64,000 nt of DNA, from NCBI RefSeq assembly GCF_000261365.1, contig NZ_AJVC01000002.1:1-64000 (forward strand). The letters are read 5' to 3'. Below the pieces are notes generated by a model. It was not told the origin of the DNA, made no database searches, and was given only the letters and a program-made list of their open reading frames with translations. The translations under genes were made by a program, and so were the position numbers. This document shows positions 17,874 through 26,300 of this stretch, piece after piece. Source of the stretch: Herbaspirillum sp. GW103 (GTDB taxonomy: Bacteria > Pseudomonadota > Gammaproteobacteria > Burkholderiales > Burkholderiaceae_D). How positions within the stretch are numbered: the stretch's first letter is position 1; every line of letters begins with the position of its first letter.

Positions 17874-18704
17874 ATGCGTGCCCACCTGACCTCCGTGTGT
17901 CCCAGTGCCGAAGTGGATGCGTTCCAGCACCTGCCCAGCAGCGTCGTGGCGTTTGCCCGCGAATTGTCGGCGCGGGATCTGTTGACGGCGCATTCGCACC
18001 GGCGCGGCCAGTTGCTCTATGCGGTGGAGGGGGTGATGCAGGTGCGTACCCCGCAAGGCGTGTGGCTGGTGCCACCGCAACGGGCGCTGTGGGTACCGCC
18101 GCAGGTGGAGCACGAGATCCTGATGCTCACCCGGGTCAGCATGCGCACGCTCTACATCGACCAGGTCCAGGGGCGCGCGCTGGGCGGGCAATGTCGCCTG
18201 CTGGAAGTGTCGGTCCTGCTGCGCGAGTTGATCCTGGCGCTGCTGGCCGAACCGCGCGAGTATGCGCCCCACAGCCGCGCCGGCCATGTGGCTGAACTGA
18301 TCCTGTCGGAACTGGCGCGCGCGCCCGCCATTCCGGTGGCCATCCCGTGGCCGCGCGACCGTCGCCTGCAGGCCATCTGCGAAGCCATCCTGGCCGATCC
18401 CGGGCGGCAGTTCTCCCTGGCGGACTGGGCAGGGATGGGGGGCGCCAGCGTGCGCACCGTGATCCGGCTCTTCCCGAAGGAAACGGGTTTGCAGTTCCGC
18501 CATTGGGTACAACAAGTGCATCTGAGTCAGGCCCTGGTGCGCCTGGCACGCGGCGACGCCGTGGGGGTGGTGGCACAGGCATTGGGGTATCGCAGCCAGA
18601 GTGCATTTTCCAACATGTTCCGCAAGGCATTGCACAGCACGCCCACGCATTTCCAGCCACGCCAGGACAAGCGTCGCATCACGCTGGCAGCGCGATCTCA
18701 GTAA
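17874..18704 (+). CDS. AraC-family transcriptional regulator
   Basis: This 276-residue regulator has an N-terminal cupin-like sensing domain (LTAHSHRRGQLLYAVEGVMQVRTPQGVWLVPPQRALWVPP) and a C-terminal pair of helix-turn-helix motifs (FSLADWAGMGGASVRTVIRLF and VGVVAQALGYRSQSAFSNMFRKAL). The start is 88 bp from the divergent transporter start, the normal arrangement for a local activator. The effector is unknown. Confidence 0.87.
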   Translation: MRAHLTSVCPSAEVDAFQHLPSSVVAFARELSARDLLTAHSHRRGQLLYAVEGVMQVRTPQGVWLVPPQRALWVPPQVEHEILMLTRVSMRTLYIDQVQGRALGGQCRLLEVSVLLRELILALLAEPREYAPHSRAGHVAELILSELARAPAIPVAIPWPRDRRLQAICEAILADPGRQFSLADWAGMGGASVRTVIRLFPKETGLQFRHWVQQVHLSQALVRLARGDAVGVVAQALGYRSQSAFSNMFRKALHSTPTHFQPRQDKRRITLAARSQ

Positions 18705-19069
18705 GGGATGACGACGACCTTGGGACCACGCCGCCCGGCCGCGTCGGCGGCGGGCGGGTCGTCGCCGACGCGGGCGACCTGCCCGGGACGCTCGGGGTCT
18801 CGCTCCAGGAAGTAGGGATCATCCTGCGGCGACAGGGCGGTGTTGGCGCCCATGACCTGCTGGGTGCGCTCAGTGGTGCTGCTCTGACCAATGGAACAAA
18901 CCTGGAAGAAGTCGGCGCTGCCTTCGGAAAAATCGATCCGGCATTTCTCGGCGACCACGACCGAGATGTCCAGTGCACCGGCATTGGCGGCCACGGCACG
19001 TTCACTGCGCGCAGCTTGCCAGGTCAGCATCAGCGCCAGCAGTGCGATGAGGGCATGGGTCTTGTTCAT
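18698..19069 (-). CDS. Small secreted protein of unknown function
   Basis: This 123-residue protein starts at ATG 19069 behind a GAGGAGAAT ribosome site. A signal peptide is likely (HALIALLALMLTWQAARS). The mature part has two cysteines (EKCRIDF and FQVCSIGQ) that could form a disulfide, and a Pro/Asp/Arg-rich C-terminus. It overlaps the end of the convergent AraC gene by 7 bp. I do not recognise the family. Confidence 0.6.
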   Translation of the reverse strand: MNKTHALIALLALMLTWQAARSERAVAANAGALDISVVVAEKCRIDFSEGSADFFQVCSIGQSSTTERTQQVMGANTALSPQDDPYFLERDPERPGQVARVGDDPPAADAAGRRGPKVVVIPY

Positions 19070-19272
19070 GGGATTCTCCTCGATGCAGACCACTGTAGCG
19101 TTTGTACGCGGCCACGCGCATCGGAGAAATCCTGAGCCGCCGGTCTCATCGCGACGGGCCGTCATCGCCCGAGACGCCGCGTCCCGCCTGGATGATGCCG
19201 GTTTGCAAGTGTAAAGATTGACGATCTTTTACCGTAACCAAGTCATGAGAACTCCGAACCAGGAGAGTGAAC

Positions 19273-21117
19273 ATGGCAATGGAAACCGATCTGGTCATCA
19301 TGGCGCGTGAAGCGCTCGCGCAACTGAACCAGCAGAACCAGCCACGCAATGACACGGCCTTGGCGCCTGCGCTCACGCCTGCTGCGGCGGCGACCGTCTT
19401 GCCGGAAGAAGGCGTAACGCTCTCGCTGTCGGCCCAGGGCAAGCTCATGGCCGCCCTGGCCACGGCGGTCGAGAGCGTGACCACGGCGGCGGTGGATTCC
19501 ACCGAAGCGGTCCAGGACAGTTCGTTGCAGGCTGTTACCAAGTCCGTCATCGACGCGGCGCGCCCCATCACACGCGACACGCTCTTTGCCATTGAAGCGC
19601 GCCTGGTGGCGGCACGCCGTGGCGCCGAGGCGATTGCCGCAGCCGATGCCGAGCTGCCGCGCTCGGACGATCCGCAACGTCTGCGCCAGGCGCAGCAGGC
19701 CACCGAGTCCTTGTATGGACGCGCCGACAATCCGTTTGCAGACAAGTCGCGCGCTGAACTCTCGGCCATCGTCTATGACGACAGCGGGGCCTACACCATC
19801 AATGAACGTTACGCGGCCGCCAACCAGCGCACTGTCCTGGACCAGAAGTTCTGGGCACCGGTATTCCAGCGCGCGCTGGAGAGTGGTGACTGGAAGCCGG
19901 TCATCACGGCGGCGCTGGTGTTCCATGCGAGCTTGTCTGCATTGGAGCAGACTGCCTATCCGGACAACTACGCGCAACTGCTGCAGCAATATCTCGATCT
20001 CTACCAGTTGGCGTCACCGTCTGCGCCGGCCGCACTGCCGCCGCAGCAACAGGCCGAACTGGCACGCATGCTGGAAACTCTGGTGCTGCCGCTGGGGCCG
20101 CTGGCGCTGGCCGGTGGTGTGATCCGGGGCCTGTTGCCGCCGCGCCTGGGACCGTCGCTGGCCGAACTGATCGCTGCGGCTCCGCGCCTGGCCGATCTGC
20201 TGCAGGTCAGCAACAGTGCCCACGCTGCACAGGACAGCGCTTACCTGATGCTGTTGCAACGTGTCTTCGGCATTGCGCGCCGTGAGGATGAACCGGCTCC
20301 GGTACGCCGTGCCGCAACGGGGACCAGTGCGCGCGACTTCCTTGCCTATGGAGATCGACGCCTGTTGGCCGAGGCCTACGCCTATGCGCAGACGCACGCG
20401 ATGGCACTGGAAGAGATTGACGCGCTGGCACACGACCTGGCGGCCTATCGCCGCTGGCGTGCCGATGCCGGCCTTTCTGCCACCGGCCAGGCGAGCGCCA
20501 CGAGCGAGGTCGGCAGCATGGACGCCGTCGCCGAGCTGGCTTCTCATGCCGCTCGCATGAGCAGCGAAGAGGCCGCGATCGCACGGCGCCTGCTGGCCAG
20601 CCGTGCGGCCCGGATGACGCAGCTTGATCATGGTTTCCTGGCCTGGCTGGTGGATCCCGCCGGGGGCGGCTGGCGCGATGGTGGGCGGAGCGGTCATGCC
20701 GTCAGTTTGAGCGCACTGGAAAAACTGCTGGCCGGTCTGGCCGGTGTCGCCATCGGTGAGAGCGCCGGCGAGGTGGAGGCTTCCTACCGCATGGTGCTCG
20801 AACGCATCGCCCTACAGGATCCCCTGGCATCGCGTCAACCCGCGCAAGCCGCCGCCGAGGGCGCGCGCACCCTGGCCGTGGCGGCGCAGATGGCTGCGCT
20901 GGCGCGCAGCGATGCTGCCGATACCGCCTTCATGAACAATGCCCTGATGCTGCTGCGCATGTATCGCATGTCGCTGACCATGAGTCCGGCCGAACAGCGC
21001 ACCCTGGCCGAGCTGGTTTATTCGGCCATGAAGAAGCGTCGCCCGCGCGCGCGTCGAGGCAAGCTCTTCGTGGCCTGGGCCGAACGCAGCCCGCTGATGC
21101 CGTCACTGCCGGGCTGA
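19273..21117 (+). CDS. Large uncharacterised protein
   Basis: This 614-residue protein is unrecognised. The ATG at 19273 has AGGAG at 19261-19265. There is no signal peptide. The N-terminal 60 residues are Ala/Gln-rich and include a VTLSLSAQGK segment. A more conserved-looking block follows (NPFADKSRAELSAIVYDDSGAYTINERYAA, about residues 155-185). The middle and C-terminus are largely helical, Ala/Leu-rich, and the tail is very basic (MKKRRPRARRGK). Cytoplasmic location is likely. It stands alone between two minus-strand genes, so context gives no function. Confidence 0.7.
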   Translation: MAMETDLVIMAREALAQLNQQNQPRNDTALAPALTPAAAATVLPEEGVTLSLSAQGKLMAALATAVESVTTAAVDSTEAVQDSSLQAVTKSVIDAARPITRDTLFAIEARLVAARRGAEAIAAADAELPRSDDPQRLRQAQQATESLYGRADNPFADKSRAELSAIVYDDSGAYTINERYAAANQRTVLDQKFWAPVFQRALESGDWKPVITAALVFHASLSALEQTAYPDNYAQLLQQYLDLYQLASPSAPAALPPQQQAELARMLETLVLPLGPLALAGGVIRGLLPPRLGPSLAELIAAAPRLADLLQVSNSAHAAQDSAYLMLLQRVFGIARREDEPAPVRRAATGTSARDFLAYGDRRLLAEAYAYAQTHAMALEEIDALAHDLAAYRRWRADAGLSATGQASATSEVGSMDAVAELASHAARMSSEEAAIARRLLASRAARMTQLDHGFLAWLVDPAGGGWRDGGRSGHAVSLSALEKLLAGLAGVAIGESAGEVEASYRMVLERIALQDPLASRQPAQAAAEGARTLAVAAQMAALARSDAADTAFMNNALMLLRMYRMSLTMSPAEQRTLAELVYSAMKKRRPRARRGKLFVAWAERSPLMPSLPG

Positions 21118-21127
21118 TACCGCGCCC

Positions 21128-22780
21128 TCATGCTTCGGGCCAGGCGCGTTGCAGGATGGCCTGCTGCGCGGCTGCGCTGGTGCCATTGAGGGTGCCGTAG
21201 ACCCGTCCGCCATCGCTGTCGGCACGGCTGGCGAGGAAGGCTTCGGCCGATCCCGCCGGCGCGTGACGCAGCATCAGCATGCCCTGCAAGGCCAGTACCA
21301 GTTGCTGTACCAGGCGCCTGGCACCGGCTTGCTGTTCTTCTTCGCCTGCCGCCAGCATCTGCTTGAGCGCATGCACCCGCAGCGCCAGGGCGGGATGGGC
21401 CATGGCCGCATCGTCCAGTTCCATGAGCAACCGTGCCAGGCCTTCGGTCTCGCGACTCATGGCCCGCAGCACATCCAGGCACATCACGTTGCCCGAACCT
21501 TCCCAGATCGAATTGACGGGGGCTTCACGATAGAGCCGGGCCATCGGTCCGGTTTCCACGTAGCCGTTGCCGCCCCAGACTTCCATACATTCGCCGGTGA
21601 ATTCCAGCGCGCGCTTGCAGATCCAGAACTTGGCGGCCGGCGTGATGATGCGCTTCCATGCGCGCTGCAGCGGGTCATCCGGTGCATCGAAGGCATGTGC
21701 CACGCGCAGCATCAGCAGGGTGGCGGCCTCGCTCTCCAGGGCCAGGTCGGCCAGCACGGTGCGCATGAGGGATTGCTCGGCCAATCGGCGGCCGAAGGCG
21801 TTGCGGTGGCGTGCATGGTGCAGCGCCTGTACCAGCGCCTGGCGCATCAGCGCGGCACTGCCGATGATGCAGTCCAGGCGCGTGTGGTTGGCCATCTCGA
21901 GGATGGTCGCAATGCCGCGCCCGTCCTCGCCGACCATGATGCCCATGGCGTCTTCGAATTCCACTTCGCTGCTGCTGTTGGAGCGGTTGCCGAGCTTGTC
22001 CTTGAGACGCTGGATGAGTATCGGATTGCGGCTGCCCTCGGGCAGCCAGCGCGGGACGAAGAAGCAGGAGAGGCCATTCTCGGTACGGGCCAGCATCAGG
22101 TGCGCATCGCACATCGGTGCCGAGAAAAACCACTTGTGACCGCACAGCAGGTAGGCCTTGCCGCGTCCGCCATCCAGCGGATCGGCCGGGGTGGCGATGG
22201 AGGTATTGCTGCGTACGTCGGAGCCGCCCTGTTTCTCGGTCATGCCCATGCCGATGAGGATGGAGCGCTTCTGCGTCATGGGCAGGTCGCGGCCGTCGTG
22301 CTCGCGCGAGAAGAGCCGGCTGCGCAATTGCGCGAACAGGGCGGGCTCCTGCTGCAACACCGGGATGGCGGCAAAGGTCATGGTGGTCGGGCACAGTGAG
22401 CCGGCCTCGACCTGCGCATGCAGGAAGTATCCCGCTGCACGTGCCACGTGGGCGCCGTCCCCGGGCTGCACCCAGGGCCGCGCATGCAGTCCGGCGCGAC
22501 GCAGTTGGTCCAGCAGCGTGTGCCAGGCCGGATGGAAATCCACCACGTCGATACGATGGCCGGTGCGGTCATGGGTACGCAGCACCGGGCCGTGGCGATT
22601 GGCCAGGTCGGCCAGCTCGCTCATCTCGGCCGTGCCCAGCGCCTCGCCCTGGCTGGCCAGGGTGCAGTCGTGCCAGTGTGCGCCTTCGCGCTGTACGGCT
22701 TCGACCAGGGCGGCATCGCTGCGGTAGAGGTTGTAGTCGCACAGGTCCGGGACCTGGTTGGTGATGTCGTGGGTGTGCAT
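21128..22780 (-). CDS. aidB: AidB-like acyl-CoA dehydrogenase
   Basis: This 550-residue flavoprotein has the AidB architecture: an N-terminal extension starting with QVPDLCDYNLYRSDAALVEAV, the acyl-CoA dehydrogenase core (MTEKQGGSDVRSNTS, CGHKWFFSAPMCDAHLMLAR, GNGYVETGPMARLYREAPVNSIWEGSGNVMCLDV) and a C-terminal domain. AidB of E. coli is linked to alkylation-damage response; whether this homologue shares that role is not shown. It is monocistronic, with 10 bp between its stop and the convergent unknown gene. Confidence 0.9.
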   Translation of the reverse strand: MHTHDITNQVPDLCDYNLYRSDAALVEAVQREGAHWHDCTLASQGEALGTAEMSELADLANRHGPVLRTHDRTGHRIDVVDFHPAWHTLLDQLRRAGLHARPWVQPGDGAHVARAAGYFLHAQVEAGSLCPTTMTFAAIPVLQQEPALFAQLRSRLFSREHDGRDLPMTQKRSILIGMGMTEKQGGSDVRSNTSIATPADPLDGGRGKAYLLCGHKWFFSAPMCDAHLMLARTENGLSCFFVPRWLPEGSRNPILIQRLKDKLGNRSNSSSEVEFEDAMGIMVGEDGRGIATILEMANHTRLDCIIGSAALMRQALVQALHHARHRNAFGRRLAEQSLMRTVLADLALESEAATLLMLRVAHAFDAPDDPLQRAWKRIITPAAKFWICKRALEFTGECMEVWGGNGYVETGPMARLYREAPVNSIWEGSGNVMCLDVLRAMSRETEGLARLLMELDDAAMAHPALALRVHALKQMLAAGEEEQQAGARRLVQQLVLALQGMLMLRHAPAGSAEAFLASRADSDGGRVYGTLNGTSAAAQQAILQRAWPEA

Positions 22781-22995
22781 GTCGTCTCCATGAACAGCGC
22801 GCAGATTGTTGTTGTGATCGATTGCCTGACTATTGTGCGCGCCTGAGCGAGCTCACAGTGTGCGCGTAATTGGCTGGCTTGTGAACCTGGGATGGCGCTG
22901 ATCGCGACTGGCGATTTCTCAATGCTGAGTTGCTGCATTTTCCTGTCCGCCACTGTGTTGCGGATAGTATCGTATGGTTGCTGTTATTTTCCGCG

Positions 22996-23085
22996 GAGAA
23001 CGAAGACCACATCAGGTCCGCCTGCGCCATCGAAATCCGGCTGGCCAAACTGAACATGCTGCCTCGCTACCGCGACCTGCAATGA
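22996..23085 (+). pseudogene. Possible gene remnant upstream of cysM
   Basis: Within the 473-bp gap between aidB and cysM, this frame reads ENEDHIRSACAIEIRLAKLN then MLPRYRDLQ and stops at TGA 23083. Its third codon positions are about four-fifths G or C, as expected for coding DNA in this genome. The frame stays open upstream to about 22889 but has no credible start or ribosome site. It may be the 3' end of a decayed gene, or chance. The rest of the gap shows only promoter-like A/T-rich DNA. Confidence 0.25.
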
Positions 23086-23132
23086 TCGCGCATGCGATCC
23101 TCTACAGAAAATCCTTTAAATGATTTGGCTAT

Positions 23133-23146
23133 ATCCTTATAAGGAT
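23133..23146. promoter_or_regulatory. 14-bp perfect palindrome upstream of cysM
   Basis: ATCCTTATAAGGAT is a perfect palindrome 108 bp before the cysM start and close to likely promoter elements. It could be an operator; I do not recognise the regulator. Confidence 0.4.
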
Positions 23147-23253
23147 CTTGTTAGGTCGCGCCGCCAACACATGCGCAGCAGTCATATTAGAATGGCCGTT
23201 TCGACCAAAGAACGCCCCGTGCCCGCGCACGGCTGCGCAAGGAAGCCAAGCAG

Positions 23254-24156
23254 ATGTCCTATCCGACTATCGAATCCACCATCGGCAACACCCCGCTGAT
23301 CCAGCTGCCACGCATCGGCGGCGAAGAAGCCAGGCGCCGCAACAACCTCATCCTCGGCAAGCTCGAGGGCAACAATCCGGCCGGCTCGGTCAAGGATCGT
23401 GCCGCCTATTCGATGATCACCCGCGCCGAAGCGCGTGGCCAGATCAAGCCGGGCGATACCCTCATCGAGGCCACCAGCGGCAATACCGGCATCGCCCTGG
23501 CGATGGTGGCGGCCATGCGCGGCTACAAGATGGTGTTGCTGATGCCGGAGAACCTGTCCGAAGAACGGCGCCAGAGCATGGCCGCCTACGGTGCCAGGAT
23601 CGTGCTGACCCCCAAGAGCGGCGGCATGGAATACGCCCGCGACCTGGCCGAGCAGATGCAGAAGAATGGCGAGGGCCTCATCCTCGACCAGTTCGCCAAC
23701 CCCGACAATCCGCTGGCGCACTACGAGACCACCGGTCCCGAAATCTGGCGCGATACCAAGGGCAGCATTACCCACTTCGTCAGTGCCATGGGCACCACCG
23801 GCACCATCATGGGCGTGTCGCAGTATCTGAAGGAGCAGAATGCACAAGTGCAGATCGTGGGGGCGCAGCCGGAAGAGGGCTCATCCATCCCCGGTATCCG
23901 CAAGTGGCCGGAAGCCTATCTGCCCAAGATCTTCGACCGGTCGCGCGTGGACCAGGTCGAGTCGGTCAGCCAGGCCGATGCCGAGAACATGGCGCGCAAG
24001 CTGGCCGTGACCGAAGGGCTGTTCTGCGGCATTTCGGCTGCGGGCGCCTGCGAAGTGGCCGTGCGCCTGTCGCATCAGCTGGAGAATGCGACCATTGTCT
24101 TCATCGTCTGCGATCGCGGTGATCGCTATCTCTCTACCGGCGTATTCCCGGCCTGA
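23254..24156 (+). CDS. cysM: Cysteine synthase B (O-acetylserine sulfhydrylase)
   Basis: This 300-residue PLP enzyme makes cysteine from O-acetylserine and sulfide or thiosulfate. The PLP lysine lies in NNPAGSVKDRAAY (Lys47), the substrate loop is EATSGNTGIALAM, and the phosphate-binding glycines are in GTTGTIMG. The length and IGNTPLIQLPRI start match CysM better than CysK. An AGGAAGCCAAGCAG ribosome region precedes it. The gene is monocistronic with a strong terminator. Confidence 0.93.
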   Translation: MSYPTIESTIGNTPLIQLPRIGGEEARRRNNLILGKLEGNNPAGSVKDRAAYSMITRAEARGQIKPGDTLIEATSGNTGIALAMVAAMRGYKMVLLMPENLSEERRQSMAAYGARIVLTPKSGGMEYARDLAEQMQKNGEGLILDQFANPDNPLAHYETTGPEIWRDTKGSITHFVSAMGTTGTIMGVSQYLKEQNAQVQIVGAQPEEGSSIPGIRKWPEAYLPKIFDRSRVDQVESVSQADAENMARKLAVTEGLFCGISAAGACEVAVRLSHQLENATIVFIVCDRGDRYLSTGVFPA

Positions 24157-24177
24157 GCGAGGCAGTGAGATGCAATG

Positions 24178-24204
24178 AAAAACGGAGCCGATGGCTCCGT
24201 TTTT
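24178..24204. terminator. Bidirectional terminator after cysM
   Basis: A 12-bp perfect stem (AAAAACGGAGCC / GGCTCCGTTTTT) with a 3-nt GAT loop. T-runs on both strands serve cysM and the convergent HTH gene. Confidence 0.9.
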
Positions 24205-24245
24205 CATATCGTCCGGCGTGGCGGTGTCGCCCAGCCGGGGCCGTG

Positions 24246-24599
24246 TCATTCCGGCATGCCGCTGCCGCTCGGTGCCGGTGCGCCCGGCGCTGCGCCTGGC
24301 TTCGGCTTGAACTGCTTGTCGCTGATGCGGAATTTCTCGCGACGGTCGCCCATCAGTTCGCGCAGTTCACGAATCGACAGTTCGCTCACCTCGTGCATGC
24401 GAATGAGCAGCGATGCGCCCACCGGCAAGCGACGGTGACGGATCTTGCTGATCACCGGCGGCGCCACTTCCAGCGCGCGGGACAGGGCCGCATCGTTCTT
24501 CAGATGCAGCTTTTCGATCAGCGCATCGAGCAGGTGGTTGGGATCGTAGTTGACTTGATCGGAGATCGAGTTGGATTCAGCAGTATCGTGGGTAGTCAT
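24246..24599 (-). CDS. Small helix-turn-helix protein
   Basis: This 117-residue protein has a Cro/CI-like helix-turn-helix in the middle (LKNDAALSRALEVAPPVISKIRHRRLPVGASLLIRMHEVSELSIRELREL) and a Pro/Gly-rich C-terminal tail (KPGAAPGAPAPSGSG). The fold suggests DNA binding, but there is no sensing domain. It is preceded by 335 bp of unusually A/T-rich DNA. The target genes are unknown. Confidence 0.7.
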   Translation of the reverse strand: MTTHDTAESNSISDQVNYDPNHLLDALIEKLHLKNDAALSRALEVAPPVISKIRHRRLPVGASLLIRMHEVSELSIRELRELMGDRREKFRISDKQFKPKPGAAPGAPAPSGSGMPE

Positions 24600-24934
24600 G
24601 ATCGGGACGTTCCATTATGCAGATGTTTGTGGAAGGCTGTGCGCCTATGCATTAATTGTTTGTAAAACTGCAAAACGCGACTGACGTTATCCGAGAAGGC
24701 GTTGCCTTTTTCTGCAAGATATCGAAAGCCCTATCAAAGAACGGCTTCAAAACAACACTTATCTAATTCTCTGTTCTCTGACCCAGTGCGCTTGGAGCAG
24801 CACAACAATAATTCTATGTCTATATAGAAATAATTGCACATTTTTCATGCAGTCAGAAAATTCTATTCCACAATAGTTGCAGAAACTCATTTTCGAATTT
24901 GTAACAGATATTAACAGGATTTTTTGCCCATTTG
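24600..24934. other. A/T-rich intergenic region upstream of the HTH gene
   Basis: 335 bp clearly richer in A/T than its neighbours, without an open frame of note. It presumably holds the HTH-gene promoter and possibly its autoregulatory sites. A short hairpin AAGGC-GTT-GCCTT followed by TTT (near 24690-24715) is the only structure noticed. Confidence 0.5.
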
Positions 24935-25534
24935 CTAGCGTTGTTCTTTTGATACGACAAATGGCAGCATATTCCAGCCACTTAGGCCCAGATTGCGCAA
25001 GGTAGCCATGTTTTTCTCAAAGATCGCTGCCGCATCGGGGTAGGCGGCGACCGCCCGGTCGATGCTGCTTTCTCGCAACAGATGGAGGATGGGAAAAGGC
25101 GAGCGATTGCTGTAGTTCTCGATATCGTCGGCCTCGGCATCGGCAAACTGGTAGTCCGGATGGAAGCTGGCAATCTGCAGCTCGCCCTCCAGCCCCAGTC
25201 TTTCCAGCAGGCGATCGGCCCAGTCCAGGAAATCGTTGTACTCGACAAAATCGGCTAATGCGAGCGGCATGATGAAGAGGGTCGTGTCGACCTGTTCCGG
25301 GTCGGCCTTTGCCAGAAAACTCAGTTCTTGTTCCAGATCAACTGAAAGTTCATTCCAATCCTGATGCCGGCTGACGCGGTAGCGGACCTGATCCTTCACA
25401 TGGACAGACTTGGCAAAAGGACACAGGTTCAAGCCGATCACGGCCTGTTCCAGCCAGGCGCGCGTGAGCGCGACGACCTCTGCGTCAGCGGGAGAGGACG
25501 GAAGGGATGCGGGGGAAGGTGAAGAAGTGCTCAT
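24935..25534 (-). CDS. DUF1415 family protein
   Basis: This 199-residue protein matches the DUF1415 pattern: LTRAWLEQAVIGLNLCPFAKSVH near the N-terminus, TTLFIMPLALADFVEYNDFLDWADRLL in the middle and ASFHPDYQFADAEADDIENYSNRSPFPILHLLRE toward the C-terminus. It has no signal peptide, and its function is not established. It is divergent from the YaeQ gene, with 132 bp between the starts. Confidence 0.85.
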   Translation of the reverse strand: MSTSSPSPASLPSSPADAEVVALTRAWLEQAVIGLNLCPFAKSVHVKDQVRYRVSRHQDWNELSVDLEQELSFLAKADPEQVDTTLFIMPLALADFVEYNDFLDWADRLLERLGLEGELQIASFHPDYQFADAEADDIENYSNRSPFPILHLLRESSIDRAVAAYPDAAAIFEKNMATLRNLGLSGWNMLPFVVSKEQR

Positions 25535-25666
25535 AGCGACATTGTCGCACGCACTACCAGGAGCTCACCACAATCGCCCACAGCCGCGCCAGATCGGCTA
25601 TGCTTGCCAACCTTTGACGGCGGCCCGCCCCGCGCGCTTGCCTTTCCTTTGCACGAACAGATTCCC

Positions 25667-26209
25667 ATGGCGCTCAAATCCACCATCTTCAAGGCCGACC
25701 TGCAGATATCCGACATGGACCGGCACTATTACCAGCAGCACGCACTGACCATCGCCCGCCATCCCTCCGAGACCGACGAGCGCATGATGATCCGCGTGCT
25801 GGCCTTCGCTCTGCATGCCAGCGAGGCGCTGGCCTTCGGCAAGGGCCTGTCCGATACCGACGAGCCGGACCTCTGGCAGAAGGACCTGACCGGTGCCATC
25901 GAGCTGTGGATCGAGGTCGGGCAACCGGACGACCGCGCCATCCTCAAGGCCTGTGGCCGCGCGCAACAGGTCCTGGTGTACAGCTACAGCAGCACCTCCC
26001 ACATCTGGTGGAACCAGACCGGCAGCCGCGTCGACCGCGCCAGGAACCTCAAGGTCGTCAACATCCCCGCCGAGGCCAGCCAGGCGCTGGCCGCACTGGC
26101 CCAGCGCACCATGCAGCTGCAATGCACGATTCAGGATGGACAGATCTGGCTGGGCGCCAATGAAAACATGGTGCTGATCGAACCGCAGACGATCAAGGAC
26201 TTTTCCTGA
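25667..26209 (+). CDS. yaeQ: YaeQ family protein
   Basis: This 180-residue protein begins MALKSTIFKADLQISDMDRHYY and carries the YaeQ family blocks TIARHPSETDERMMIRVLAFALHA and DLWQKDLTGAIELWIEVGQPDDR. The fold resembles PD-(D/E)XK nucleases in this family, but the cellular function is unclear. I use ATG 25667. The 3' side carries a small A/T-rich inverted repeat related to one found after rbgA. Confidence 0.88.
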   Translation: MALKSTIFKADLQISDMDRHYYQQHALTIARHPSETDERMMIRVLAFALHASEALAFGKGLSDTDEPDLWQKDLTGAIELWIEVGQPDDRAILKACGRAQQVLVYSYSSTSHIWWNQTGSRVDRARNLKVVNIPAEASQALAALAQRTMQLQCTIQDGQIWLGANENMVLIEPQTIKDFS

Positions 26210-26242
26210 TCCTCTGCTTCGTCTGGCATCCGGCGCGACCTA

Positions 26243-26300
26243 AAAACTAAGTTTTGCGGTCGCGTTTTCTTAATGTGCTGCCAGAAAAAACTTAGATTTT
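26243..26300. repeat. CTAAGTTTT inverted-repeat element, copy A
   Basis: CTAAGTTTT (26247-26255) and AAAACTTAG (26287-26295) are inverted around a 31-nt loop, and flanking A/T runs extend the pairing. The same 9-mer pair recurs at 35775-35827. Both loci lie just past the stop codon of a plus-strand gene with a convergent neighbour, so this may be a terminator variant or a small dispersed repeat. Confidence 0.6.
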
